From: Thermoclostridium stercorarium subsp. stercorarium DSM 8532
GTDB taxonomy: Bacteria; Bacillota; Clostridia; DSM-8532
Direction: 5' to 3'
Length of the DNA: 64,000 bases
NCBI RefSeq assembly: GCF_000331995.1
Contig: NC_020134.1
Coordinates: forward strand, 1,091,465 to 1,155,464
The notes beneath the pieces were generated by a model that had not been told where the DNA came from, made no database searches, and was given only the letters and a program-made list of their open reading frames with translations. Shown piece by piece: positions 35,293 through 44,754 of the stretch. A program made the translations under genes and the position numbers. How positions within the stretch are numbered: position 1 is the stretch's first letter; every line of letters begins with the position of its first letter.

Positions 35293-36432
35293 ATGGAAGC
35301 ATTTGAGCCCAATTATATCAAGGCACAGAACCGAAAACTTGTATTTGATCTGTTTATGTCGGAAAATGAACTTTCAAGAGCCGATATTGTCAAAAAAACA
35401 AACATGAGTTTTCCGACGGTTATGAAGATTATTGACTTTTTTATCTCAAGAAATCTTGTTCATGATACGGGGATAAGTGTGTCAAGCAGCGAAGGGGCGG
35501 GGAGAAAGGGAAGGCTTCTCAGGTTTAATCCCGACGCATATGGTGCCGTCGGCATTGTTTTTGAAGGGAAATATATAAATATGGGGTATGTAAACCTGAA
35601 AGGGGAAACAATTGAAAGCGTTTCGATGAATTCTGGCGACAGCAGTGGGAATTTCAGGCTTTCGAAACTGCTCGGCGGGATAGGGAAATTGATTGAAAAT
35701 AATAAAAATATACCATGTCTCGGTATAGGAATAGGGTTGCCAAAGGTTGTCAATCCTATGAAAAAAACAGTAATTGAGTATTCGGACAGGGTTATAGAAG
35801 AAGTCAGCTTTGAAAAATATGCCGGGTTTTCCGCCGATTTTTTCAAAATACCCATATTTATTGAAAATGACGTGAATACGGTATGTATCGGCGAAATGTT
35901 CCTGAGAAAAAAAGCCGATGTCAAAAATCTTGTGTATATTTCCTTGGGCAGCGGTCTTGGATCGGCAATTGTTATTGACGGCAGAGTACACCGGGGGGTT
36001 AATTTTCTTGCCGGTGAAATCGGAGCCTTGGTATTGGATGATCCGGAAATGCTGGATTTTAAAAATCTTTCGGCTAAAGCGGTGGAGAGGAAAATAAACC
36101 TGAAGGCAATAAAAGAAAAGTTCGGAATTGAAATAAAGAAGGAACTGGTTGTACCGGAGGCTCTTAAACAGGAAATAACCGAGTATGTCGCAAAATATCT
36201 GGCAATTATTATATATAACTACGTTCATATACTTGATGTGGACGAGTTTGTAATATCGGGAATAATTCCCGAATTTCTTGGCGAAGAGTTTTACCAGTAT
36301 CTGAAATTCTTTGTCAGAAGGCTTCTTAAAACAGGCATAAAAATTACCCCGCCTGTCAATTCCAATGCAGGTTTAGTCGGAGCGGCGGTAATGGTTTTTG
36401 ATAATACGATTATGAATACAGTTTTAAAGTAA
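35293..36432 (+). CDS. ROK family transcriptional repressor
   Basis: This is a 379-residue NagC/XylR-type regulator. The N-terminal HTH (S-R-A-D-I-V-K-K-T-N-M-S-F-P-T-V) covers about residues 25-50, followed by a sugar-kinase-like fold with N-D-V-N-T-V near 197 and a glycine-rich segment, S-L-G-S-G-L-G-S. The usual zinc-binding ROK cysteine cluster (C-x-C-G-x2-G-C) is not visible, so it may not bind zinc. The start follows GGAGG at 35280-35284. The matching paired palindromes at 33945 and 34034 are the probable targets. Confidence 0.85.
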   Translation: MEAFEPNYIKAQNRKLVFDLFMSENELSRADIVKKTNMSFPTVMKIIDFFISRNLVHDTGISVSSSEGAGRKGRLLRFNPDAYGAVGIVFEGKYINMGYVNLKGETIESVSMNSGDSSGNFRLSKLLGGIGKLIENNKNIPCLGIGIGLPKVVNPMKKTVIEYSDRVIEEVSFEKYAGFSADFFKIPIFIENDVNTVCIGEMFLRKKADVKNLVYISLGSGLGSAIVIDGRVHRGVNFLAGEIGALVLDDPEMLDFKNLSAKAVERKINLKAIKEKFGIEIKKELVVPEALKQEITEYVAKYLAIIIYNYVHILDVDEFVISGIIPEFLGEEFYQYLKFFVRRLLKTGIKITPPVNSNAGLVGAAVMVFDNTIMNTVLK

Positions 36433-36471
36433 AGGAAATGAAATACCCTAAAAAATGATGTTGATATACCA

Positions 36472-36500
36472 TTGAATAACTGCGATGTGTAAATTATTAT
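36472..36500 (+). promoter_or_regulatory. Probable promoter of the GH105-acetylesterase-GH105 operon
   Basis: TTGAAT (36472-36477) and TATTAT (36495-36500) are 17 bases apart, about 60 bases before the large GH105 gene. Confidence 0.5.
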
Positions 36501-36561
36501 GAATATAACATTACGTGTTCCTGTATAAATTTATATTGCTTTCAACAGGGAGGATTTATCC

Positions 36562-38733
36562 ATGGGTTATTATTTTCCGGATGAACTGTCCATATTTTCA
36601 AAAACACAGGACATAAAAACCGTGCTCGAAACCGTTGCAAACCGGTATATCGGACAAAATCCGCCCTTCGGAGTTTCATATTACGCCTATCAGAAGAACG
36701 GAATAAGACAGGACAAACATTACAGGTATGTGTTTGATTTTGCTGACATTTATCCGCTGGCAGGGCTTGAAACCAGTGTATACGCATGGAGCAAGCTCTG
36801 GAGCGACGATGATATGCCGATGACCTTTGAAATAAGCTGTTTCGGTCCGGTAATAATATATTGCAATGGTGAAAGGGTTTTCAAACCGAATGTCCTAATT
36901 GAAAGAAAAAGCGAACTTTCGGCTTCTTTTACCGTTAAGCTAAAAAAAGGATGGAATAATTTTGTTCTGAGGTTTATTCGTACCAATATCGGATGCGGCG
37001 GAATTCTGGGAGCCGTTTCATCAAGAAACAGACCTTTGAGCTTTATTGTTCCGTCATGGGACAGAGATGGGCAGAAGGGATGGCTATATACCCTTCCGCT
37101 GAAGGAGCCGCTCGAGAAACTTCCTGAGTTGGGTATGACTGAGGAAGAGACCGGGCTCTGCTGGTATCCGTTAAAAGAATGGCTGCCGGAAGAAAAAGCC
37201 ATGGGCCAGATGAAACGGATGTATTCGTTAAGAAAGGGTTGCTATGCAATCGGCTGGACAAAACTATTGGCGGAAAAAAACGGCGAGTATACCATAAAGG
37301 GTACAAACAGCGGAAGTATTCAGATTTATCTGGATGATAAAAGGGTTTATGTTTCCGACAAATCGGGTGAATTTGAATTTAAAATCCAATTAAAATACGG
37401 ATGTTATAACCTTTTTGTCATAAACCAGTGTGGGGAAACCGACTGGGGATTCACGGCCGAATGCCTGTTTGAAGACAGAAAAGTCATGTTTGTAAATCCG
37501 CTCAACGTGAAAGGCACCGACGAAAAGTGGATTTATGCAGGGCCGTTTTCACAGCCTGTGAATTTTGATCCCGAAAAAATATGTTCTGCCGACATACCCT
37601 TGGACGGAGCCAAAGGAAAAGTATTCTGGAGACTGGACAAACCTCACACCGTTATAAGGCCGTATAATGACAACAAACTGTTCGGACACTGGAATTATCC
37701 CCTCGGCGTAACACTGTACGGGCTTGCCGAAGCGGGCAGGTTTATAAAGGATTCATCCTTGGTGGATTATGTAACAAAGCATGTGGAACTTTGCACCCGT
37801 TTCTTTGATTACGCTATGTGGGACAGGGACAGATACGGTGCGGCAAGCATGCATAATCTCCTTTCCACGTTAAGCACGCTGGACGACTGCGGTTCTTTCG
37901 GCTCTCTTATGCTTGAGGTTTCAGGAGAGCTGAATGATGACGCTTATGTCAGGATTGCCGATTATATAGCCGACTTCATCAGGAACAGGCTTGACAGACT
38001 GCCCGACGGGGCTTTTTACCGGGTGAACCCCGAACATCTGCTTATGGATCAGACCCTCTGGGCAGACGATTTATATATGAGCGTTCCGTTCCTGTGCAGG
38101 TATTACAAACTTACAGGCAGGCAGGAATTCATTGACGATGCCGCTAAGCAGCTTGTGCTGTACCATAAATATCTTTACAGGCCCGACAAAAAAATCATGT
38201 CCCATGTTTATGACGTAAGACACCGAAAAGCCACCGAAGTTTCATGGGGCCGCGGCAACGGCTGGGTTGCCTTCTCGTATTCGGAGCTTTTGCGCTTCCT
38301 GCCTGAAAATCATGAATTAAGGGAAGAACTTATCAGGAATTTCAATGATCTGTGTGAAGGATATCTTGCTTTGCAGGACGAAAAAGGCATGTGGCATCAG
38401 GTCCTTACCGATCCCGATTCCTATCCGGAAGCATCATGCACGTCAATGTTTGCCTGTGCCTTTGCCCGTGGCGTGCGCAATTCATGGCTTAATGAGCCTG
38501 AAAAATATATTGAGGCGGTAGAAAAGGCGTGGAAAGGGCTTTGCAGTGAGGCTATAGATTTGCACGGCAATGTATACGGAATCTGCAGGGGATCAGGCTT
38601 TTCCTTTTCGGAGGATTATTACAAAAATGACCTGGGCTGGCTTTTAAATGATACCCATGGTACCGGCATTGTTCTTTTGGCCGGGGTGGAATACGGGAAA
38701 CTTCTGGAATGGCTTGATAACGGAGGAATTTGA
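36562..38733 (+). CDS. Large GH105-type hydrolase with N-terminal extension
   Basis: This is a 723-residue protein. The C-terminal part (about residues 370-715) is a GH105 (alpha/alpha)6 barrel, with H-W-N-Y-P-L-G-V, L-W-A-D-D-L-Y-M-S-V-P-F containing the catalytic Asp near 498, V-S-W-G-R-G-N-G-W and W-H-Q-V-L-T-D. The N-terminal 350 residues have beta-rich segments with two carbohydrate-binding-like modules (I-Y-C-N-G-E-R-V-F and I-Y-L-D-D-K-R-V-Y are similar strands). No signal peptide is seen. Standard GH105 proteins are 340-380 residues, so the extension is notable. Its start follows GGGAGG. The stop lies 1 base before the next gene. Confidence 0.82.
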   Translation: MGYYFPDELSIFSKTQDIKTVLETVANRYIGQNPPFGVSYYAYQKNGIRQDKHYRYVFDFADIYPLAGLETSVYAWSKLWSDDDMPMTFEISCFGPVIIYCNGERVFKPNVLIERKSELSASFTVKLKKGWNNFVLRFIRTNIGCGGILGAVSSRNRPLSFIVPSWDRDGQKGWLYTLPLKEPLEKLPELGMTEEETGLCWYPLKEWLPEEKAMGQMKRMYSLRKGCYAIGWTKLLAEKNGEYTIKGTNSGSIQIYLDDKRVYVSDKSGEFEFKIQLKYGCYNLFVINQCGETDWGFTAECLFEDRKVMFVNPLNVKGTDEKWIYAGPFSQPVNFDPEKICSADIPLDGAKGKVFWRLDKPHTVIRPYNDNKLFGHWNYPLGVTLYGLAEAGRFIKDSSLVDYVTKHVELCTRFFDYAMWDRDRYGAASMHNLLSTLSTLDDCGSFGSLMLEVSGELNDDAYVRIADYIADFIRNRLDRLPDGAFYRVNPEHLLMDQTLWADDLYMSVPFLCRYYKLTGRQEFIDDAAKQLVLYHKYLYRPDKKIMSHVYDVRHRKATEVSWGRGNGWVAFSYSELLRFLPENHELREELIRNFNDLCEGYLALQDEKGMWHQVLTDPDSYPEASCTSMFACAFARGVRNSWLNEPEKYIEAVEKAWKGLCSEAIDLHGNVYGICRGSGFSFSEDYYKNDLGWLLNDTHGTGIVLLAGVEYGKLLEWLDNGGI

Positions 38734-38734
38734 T

Positions 38735-39415
38735 ATGTCTGAGACAAGGGTTAATATCTATATCGCGGGCGATTCGACGGTACAAAACTGTGCAAGTAAC
38801 TACAAGCCTCAGGAAGGCTGGGGCAGAATGCTGCCGAGGTTTTTTAAGGACTATGTGCATGTTTACAACTATGCTCTCGGCGGAAGGAGCACTTTAAGCT
38901 TTATTGAGGAAGGACACTACGACAAAATAATGGGTCTTATCGGGCCGGGGGATTACCTTCTTGTGCAGTTCGGGCACAACGACGAAAAACTTGACGGGAG
39001 ATTTGCCGATCCTTTCGGGACATATCAGGCTTACCTAAAGAGGTATGTGGACGGCGCCAGGGAAAAGGGGGCTTATCCCGTCCTTATTTCGCCGGTGAAC
39101 CGGAGAAGATTCAATCTGTTCGGCGAATTTTACCCAACCCACGGGGCATATCCAAAGGCTGTTAAAGAGCTCTGTGACGAACTGGATGTGCCGTTTATTG
39201 ACCTTACCGCATTAAGCGAGGAATATTACAAAAAGCTGGGAATGGAGGAATCCAAAAGGCTCTTTCTGTTTTTAAAGCCCGGAGAGTCTCCGAATTATCC
39301 CGACGGTTCGGAAGACAACACCCATTTTAATGAAAACGGAGCTTATGAGATCGCCGGGCTTGTTGTGGAGGGTATGAGGAGAATAAACCTGCCTCTTGTG
39401 GAACACTTAAAATAG
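38735..39415 (+). CDS. Rhamnogalacturonan acetylesterase, SGNH hydrolase (CE12-like)
   Basis: This is a 226-residue SGNH/GDSL esterase. Block I is I-A-G-D-S-T-V-Q with the nucleophile Ser near 14, block II includes Y-A-L-G-G-R-S-T, block III is Q-F-G-H-N-D, and the final D-N-T-H-F carries the catalytic Asp and His. CE12 enzymes remove acetyl groups from rhamnogalacturonan I or related pectin, and lack of a signal peptide places it in the cytoplasm. The chosen ATG follows GGAGG at 38722-38726, and the gene is packed tightly after the large GH105 gene, so they share one transcript. Confidence 0.85.
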   Translation: MSETRVNIYIAGDSTVQNCASNYKPQEGWGRMLPRFFKDYVHVYNYALGGRSTLSFIEEGHYDKIMGLIGPGDYLLVQFGHNDEKLDGRFADPFGTYQAYLKRYVDGAREKGAYPVLISPVNRRRFNLFGEFYPTHGAYPKAVKELCDELDVPFIDLTALSEEYYKKLGMEESKRLFLFLKPGESPNYPDGSEDNTHFNENGAYEIAGLVVEGMRRINLPLVEHLK

Positions 39416-39523
39416 ACTGTGTTTCACGGCATTACCGCTTTGAAAAACTCTATATTGGATACAGGGTGATTTTGTCTTAAATCATCTAAGCAAAAACTGC
39501 AGCGAAAGAAAGGTGGAGGTTTA

Positions 39524-40564
39524 ATGTCTGTAAACGTGGAAATGCTGGAACTGGCGGACAAGGTTATTGGAATGCTTATAAATAACGATAAAAGGGAAGG
39601 ACTGTACGACCACCTGCACATGGATAACTGGGAATGGCCTACGGGCGTGGCTCTGTACAGCATGTACAAAGTATATAAAAAGACAAACGATAAAAAGTAT
39701 CTTGATTATCTGATCAACTGGTATGACGTACAGCTGGCAAAACCTATCCCGCATAAAAACGTAAATACCGTATGCCCTGCCCTTACAATGGTTTGCCTCT
39801 ATGAAGAGACAAAAAACGAAAAATACGTTCCTTATATCAATATGTGGGCTGACTGGGTAATGAACGAGATGCCCCGCACGCAGTACGGCGGAATGCAGCA
39901 TATGACTGTTTTAAACCGCCATTATGAACAGTTGTGGGATGATACGCTGTTTATGACGGTGCTGTTTTTGTTAAAGGCCGGAAAGGTATTTGGCAGGGAG
40001 GGTTATGTAGAAGAGGCAAAGTATCAGTTCCTTTTCCATATAAAATATCTTCAGGACAGAAAGACAGGACTGTTTTACCACGGGTGGACATTTGATGGCA
40101 GGCATAATTTCGCCGGGGCTTTCTGGGCAAGGGGAAACAGCTGGTTCACGTCGGGAGCCGTGGAGTTTCTCGAAATTTATGGCGTTGATGACGCAGTTTC
40201 CAGGTTTGTAAAAACTTCGTGGGTTGATCAGGTTAAGGAACTGATCAAGTATCAGGGGGAAAACGGGCTTTTCAATACTCTCGTGGATATTGAGGAAACT
40301 TATTACGAAACCTCGGCAACGGCAGGTATTGCCTATGGAATATTAAAGGGTGTACGTCTCGGGCTGATTGGAGAGGAATATCTGGAGTACGGAAGGAAAG
40401 CCGCCCATGCAGTGATCTCAAAAATAGACGAAAACGGCATGGTCCACGGAGTATCCTACGGAACCGGCATGGGCAAGGATTTGGAACATTACAAGAAAAT
40501 ACCCATTGCTCCGACGGCCTATGGTCAGGGCCTGACCTTCCTTATGCTGACCGAGCTCATTTAG
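39524..40564 (+). CDS. Unsaturated rhamnogalacturonyl hydrolase, GH105 (second YteR-like copy)
   Basis: This 346-residue protein is a paralogue of the gene at 30451, with the same order of motifs: W-E-W-P-T-G-V-A, N-E-M-P-R-T, W-D-D-T-L-F-M (catalytic Asp), F-Y-H-G-W-T-F and F-W-A-R-G-N-S-W. It has no signal peptide. Two similar copies plus the large form suggest different product specificities, for example rhamnogalacturonan I disaccharide versus branched rhamnogalacturonan II fragments. The start follows GGTGGAGGT. Confidence 0.88.
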   Translation: MSVNVEMLELADKVIGMLINNDKREGLYDHLHMDNWEWPTGVALYSMYKVYKKTNDKKYLDYLINWYDVQLAKPIPHKNVNTVCPALTMVCLYEETKNEKYVPYINMWADWVMNEMPRTQYGGMQHMTVLNRHYEQLWDDTLFMTVLFLLKAGKVFGREGYVEEAKYQFLFHIKYLQDRKTGLFYHGWTFDGRHNFAGAFWARGNSWFTSGAVEFLEIYGVDDAVSRFVKTSWVDQVKELIKYQGENGLFNTLVDIEETYYETSATAGIAYGILKGVRLGLIGEEYLEYGRKAAHAVISKIDENGMVHGVSYGTGMGKDLEHYKKIPIAPTAYGQGLTFLMLTELI

Positions 40565-40655
40565 AAAAATTAATTTACGGGTATGAACCAAAAATATGCA
40601 GCATCATAGTATAAAACAGGGATTAACATAATTTGCCATGGAAAGGATGCTGCAT

Positions 40656-41294
40656 ATGTATGTTTTGCCCGGAATGCATAAACTGCCTCCGTTGCCGTAT
40701 GATTACGATGCCTTGGAACCTGTAATAAGCGCCGAAACGTTAAGGTTACACCACGACAGGCACCACAAAAGCTATGTGGACGGTTTGAACAGGGCTGAGT
40801 TGTACCTTGAGGAAGCACGCAGGACAAACGATATTGAATATATAAAATACTGGGAAAATGAACTGGCGTTTAATGGTTCAGGGCACATACTGCACAGCAT
40901 ATACTGGACTGTTATGTCACCTCTGGGGATGGGAGGCATGCCGGGGCCAAGGACGGTTTACCATGTAAACCGGTATTTCGGCGGCATGGAAGCCATGAAA
41001 CGACAGTTTGTCGATGCAACGGTAAATGTGGAAGCGTCGGGCTGGGGGGTTTTGGTATGGCAGCCTGCATGGGAGAGGCTTGAAATATTACAGGCTGAAA
41101 AACATCAGGATTTGACCCAGTGGAGCGGGATTCCGATCCTGGTGTGTGATGTCTGGGAACATGCCTACTATCTGGATTACCAGAACCGGCGGGCTGATTA
41201 TGTAAATAACTGGTGGCAACTGATAAACTGGAATGAAGTGGAACGAAGGCTTGTTGCCGCGATGAACGGCCAGGTCCAGTTGGTATGGGATTAA
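40656..41294 (+). CDS. Superoxide dismutase, Fe/Mn family
   Basis: This is a 212-residue Fe/Mn superoxide dismutase converting superoxide to peroxide and oxygen. Metal ligands are visible in L-H-H-D-R-H-H-K-S-Y-V, G-H-I-L-H-S-I-Y-W and D-V-W-E-H-A-Y-Y-L-D-Y. Two family positions differ: the N of the usual G-H-x-N-H-S is Leu, and the usual N-Q-D before the D-V-W-E-H is H-Q-D. These changes occur in a clostridial and bacillar branch and should not remove activity, but metal preference is uncertain. The start at 40656 has GGAAAGGA eight bases upstream. The gene is unrelated to pectin but sits inside the island. Confidence 0.85.
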   Translation: MYVLPGMHKLPPLPYDYDALEPVISAETLRLHHDRHHKSYVDGLNRAELYLEEARRTNDIEYIKYWENELAFNGSGHILHSIYWTVMSPLGMGGMPGPRTVYHVNRYFGGMEAMKRQFVDATVNVEASGWGVLVWQPAWERLEILQAEKHQDLTQWSGIPILVCDVWEHAYYLDYQNRRADYVNNWWQLINWNEVERRLVAAMNGQVQLVWD

Positions 41295-41320
41295 GTTTAT
41301 AATAATATGATTTATTGGAT

Positions 41321-41363
41321 AAAAGCTTGAAAATCATTTTACAACAATGATTTTCAAGCTTTT
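41321..41363. terminator. Strong terminator after superoxide dismutase
   Basis: A perfect 18-base-pair stem (41321-41338 with 41346-41363) has a seven-base loop and T-rich flanks. Confidence 0.9.
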
Positions 41364-41444
41364 AAATTTTATCGACAGAATCAGCGTACCTTAAATTGAA
41401 TTTAATCTAAAGTTAATTGTTAATTAAACTTTTTAAACAACAGA

Positions 41445-41473
41445 TTGACAGGTTTAACAAAACGGGCTATAAT
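41445..41473 (+). promoter_or_regulatory. Consensus sigma-A promoter before the apiosidase gene
   Basis: TTGACA (41445-41450) and TATAAT (41468-41473), both perfect consensus hexamers, are 17 bases apart. A roughly 150-base leader follows. Two nearby AT-palindromic stretches (around 41410-41434) could be operators. No gene is seen between 41295 and 41630. Confidence 0.8.
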
Positions 41474-41630
41474 ACATTCAGGATATTTAGCAAATTTCAT
41501 AAAACAATCAGTTCCTGTTTTACTGTTTAGGGTTGAGTGATATTTTACAATGTCAGTATGCTATAACAAAATTAGTTGAACTTACAAATAAAATTTAACT
41601 TAAAATTTAATAAATTTATGGGGTGGACAA

Positions 41631-42974
41631 ATGGAAAGAATCAAAATATCAGAAAACGGCAGATATCTGATGTATGAAAGTGGAAAACCTTTTTTCTGGC
41701 TTGGGGACACGGCCTGGCTGCTATTTCAGAAACTGAGCGCCGATGAAGCGCAGGAATACATAAATGACAGACGGGATAAAGGTTTTAACGTAATTCAGGC
41801 GGTGCTGATACATGATGTAACCGATACAAACGTGTACGGCAAACCGGCTCTGGATGATGACAGCATAACGAAGACATTCATAAACAACAGTCCCGATTTG
41901 GAAAGCCCAAACAGCTACTGGAAGCATGTCGACAGGGTTGTGGACATGGCTGAAAAAGCCGGCATGTATATGGGATTGCTTCCCGTCTGGGGCAGCATTG
42001 TAAAGGCGGGATACTTAAACAGAGATAATGTTGTGGAATATGGAACATGGCTTGCGGAACATTTCAAGGACAGAAAAAACATTATCTGGATTTTGGGCGG
42101 AGATATTAAAGGCAATGAGCACTATGAAATATGGGACACGCTGGGAAACACCATAAAAGCCCATAACCCTGATGCTTTAATGACATTTCATCCCTTTGGA
42201 AGGACGCAGTCGTCCGAATGGTTTCATAATGCGCCGTGGCTTGATTTTAACATGTTTCAGTCGGGACACAGGCGGTATAATCAGAAAATGAAACAGGAAG
42301 AGGAAGATGATGACAGAATAAGGATAGGTCAGGATAACTGGCGGTATGTAATGAATGATTATCAAAAAACGCCCGTTAAGCCCACTTTGGATGGTGAGCC
42401 CGCATATGAAAGCATTCCTCAGGGGTTGCATGATCCGACGCAGCCGTACTGGGACGCAAACGACGTTCGCAGGTATGCATACTGGTCGGTTTTTGCAGGG
42501 GCATGCGGGCATACTTACGGGCATAACGCGGTAATGCAGATGCACAGGCCATGTGACTTAAGGGGCTCATTTGGTGTGCGCGAATACTGGTACGACGCAT
42601 TAAAAGCCGAAGGGGCACGGCAGATGCATTATTTAAAGGATCTGATGCTTTCTGTTCCGTATTTTGAAAGAATTCCTGATCAGTCGGTAATTGACGGGGA
42701 TATAGGAGAAAAATATGATCGACTGCTGGCCACAAGGGGGGCAAGTTACATATTCGTTTATACCTATACCGGGCGGAGCATTAGCGTGAGGATGGGAAAG
42801 ATATCGGGCGAAAAGGTGATTGCAAGGTGGTTTGATCCAAAAACAGGAGAAATGTTTAAAATAGGAGAGTTTGAAAATAGCGGGGTGCGGGAATTTGAAC
42901 CTCCCAGAAAAGAAGGGGAATGGCCTGATTATGTTCTGATACTTACAGACAGCAGAAAAGAGTATTTTTTATGA
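41631..42974 (+). CDS. Apiosidase-like glycoside hydrolase, GH140 (DUF4038)
   Basis: This is a 447-residue TIM-barrel hydrolase of the DUF4038 family, which includes the GH140 D-apiosidase of rhamnogalacturonan II breakdown. The opening reads G-K-P-F-F-W-L-G-D-T-A-W, the candidate acid/base is in I-W-I-L-G-G-D near residue 158, and the candidate nucleophile is in L-D-G-E-P-A-Y-E near 255. The C-terminal 90 residues form the small beta domain usual in this family. There is no signal peptide. It is preceded by a consensus promoter, and the same region encodes an isomerase, kinase and split transketolase suited to apiose. Non-apiose activities exist in DUF4038, so specificity rests partly on context. 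Confidence 0.83.
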   Translation: MERIKISENGRYLMYESGKPFFWLGDTAWLLFQKLSADEAQEYINDRRDKGFNVIQAVLIHDVTDTNVYGKPALDDDSITKTFINNSPDLESPNSYWKHVDRVVDMAEKAGMYMGLLPVWGSIVKAGYLNRDNVVEYGTWLAEHFKDRKNIIWILGGDIKGNEHYEIWDTLGNTIKAHNPDALMTFHPFGRTQSSEWFHNAPWLDFNMFQSGHRRYNQKMKQEEEDDDRIRIGQDNWRYVMNDYQKTPVKPTLDGEPAYESIPQGLHDPTQPYWDANDVRRYAYWSVFAGACGHTYGHNAVMQMHRPCDLRGSFGVREYWYDALKAEGARQMHYLKDLMLSVPYFERIPDQSVIDGDIGEKYDRLLATRGASYIFVYTYTGRSISVRMGKISGEKVIARWFDPKTGEMFKIGEFENSGVREFEPPRKEGEWPDYVLILTDSRKEYFL

Positions 42975-43008
42975 ATATTCCACTCTGAAATATGGGAAGA
43001 GTTGTACA

Positions 43009-44740
43009 ATGAAAAAAAAAAAGGTTTTTTAACAAAAAAGGTTTTTTTCAGATTCCTGTTCCAGTTTGTTATTTTTTTACTGCTCCCGGTTATTTTTGCA
43101 TTAAACCTTTTCTTAACTTCTGCACAACTGGCAAAACAGAGCTGTATTGATTCAAGTCTTATCTCCCTGAGGCATGTCAGGGATGAGTTTGACAATTACA
43201 TTAATGCGTTGGACCAGATAGCAACCCAGCTGATGTTTGAACCCAAGCTCAATAAGGTAGCGACAATTAGAAAACCTCAGTATGGAAGCCGTCAGGTGTA
43301 TTATATACAGGAATTCGGGGAAGAGCTTAAGGCTAAAATGAGCCCATCCGCACAGGTGGATACCAATTTCGTGCTTTTGCTGAAAAATGCTTCAGCGGCA
43401 TATTACAGGGATAATGTTGTATTTGATCTCGAGTTTTATTATGATAAATTTTTAAATTATCATGATTATACATACCAGGAATGGCTCGACATTGTTTTCG
43501 GAAACAGCCATCCGTTTTTTATTCCCGAAAGCCGGGTACTTTATGAAGGAGTAAATATATCCGCAATGACATATGTTTTCCCAATTGTGACCGGTTATGG
43601 CGGAAAAGAAGGCTTTGCTTTTTATAATAAAAAGCACGAAGATTGAGGAACTTTGCAAAGAGAACGATGAAAAAATAAGCCGCAATATTTTCATAACGGA
43701 TTCTGATGGAAATATTCTGTTTGGAATATCTGGTTCAGTGGTTGATTATGATCTTTTTGATGTTGTATCCGGAATTGACGGCGGGGAGAATGAAGGTTTT
43801 TATTTTGATACCGTTGATAACGGGAAGTATATGATTGTGTATGCCCGATCGCGATATAATGACCTGATATTTACCGAAATTATCCCGCAGTCTGTTGCCA
43901 TGAGCAAAGTTAACAATATAAAACAAATGACGTGCTATATGGTGGCGCTATATTTTCTTATCGGTATAGTCAGTGCCGTGTCTTTCGCCAAACGCAACAG
44001 TGAGCCGTTTAATGAACTGGCGGGAAAATTAAAGCCTTTTTTGCAGAAACTGAACGGTATGCCTGATGAAAAAACAAATTCAGATGAACTTGAATACATA
44101 AGAAACGGTGTTGATTATTTAAAAAATACGGTACAGCAAACATATTACGAGCTGAAGGATATCTTTTTGGAACGACTTTTTAACGGCAGTTTTAATAATC
44201 TTGAAGATTTAAAGCAGGCAGGCGAAAAACTGAATTTAAGTATGGATGGTTCTTTTTACTGCGTTGCCGTAATGGAACTTCTTTTTTCAGAAACATGGGA
44301 AGAAAATATAAAGAGAAAAGCAGTTCAAAATATATATGAAGAAATTAGCCGGAGTTTGCCCGATTTTGTTCTCGGTGTAAACTTAAGGAAGTTCAGAATA
44401 AATTTTCTGTTTACGCTTCAGTCAAATAATAAAGAGTCGATGGATAACATAATGAACTTTGTGCTTAAAGTCAAATCATCAATACAGCGGGACGGGAGAG
44501 TTAACGCTGCATGCGGAATCGGACTTGTGGTTCCGAGTTTGACTGATGTTCAGTTCTCATATGAACAGGCAATCTTTACGCTGAACAATGTGGCAAAAAA
44601 ATCCTTAAAAATTATACAGTATGGTGATTTGCCTGATTCAACCCTTGAGAATATTTTCTACTATCCTATTGAAATGGAGCATAAGCTGATCAATTCCACC
44701 AAAGCTGTCGCCGAACTGTCACAGATTTATTTCTATAACG
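43009..44740 (+). pseudogene. Membrane AraC-type regulator remnant, two frameshifts and loss of the HTH end
   Basis: An ATG at 43009 follows GGGAAGAG. It is cut off at once by a run of 11 A (43012-43022), and one more A would put it in frame with M-K-K-K-K-G-F-L-T-K-K. That frame encodes a membrane helix and Cache-like sensor up to about 43618. A T5 run (43619-43623) then shifts the frame by one; with T4 the protein continues G-F-A-F-I-I-K-S-T-K. The next 370 residues hold the second helix and the degenerate middle domain of transmembrane AraC regulators. Around residue E-H-K-L-I-N-S-T-K the similarity stops and the AraC DNA-binding domain is absent. The ORF instead runs into the downstream permease. 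Confidence 0.8.
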
Positions 44741-44754
44741 GGGAGGGCCGTGTT

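Noticed and set aside
35482-36228. Minus-strand open frame inside the ROK gene
   Set aside because: It is antisense to a well-supported regulator and lacks a start signal.
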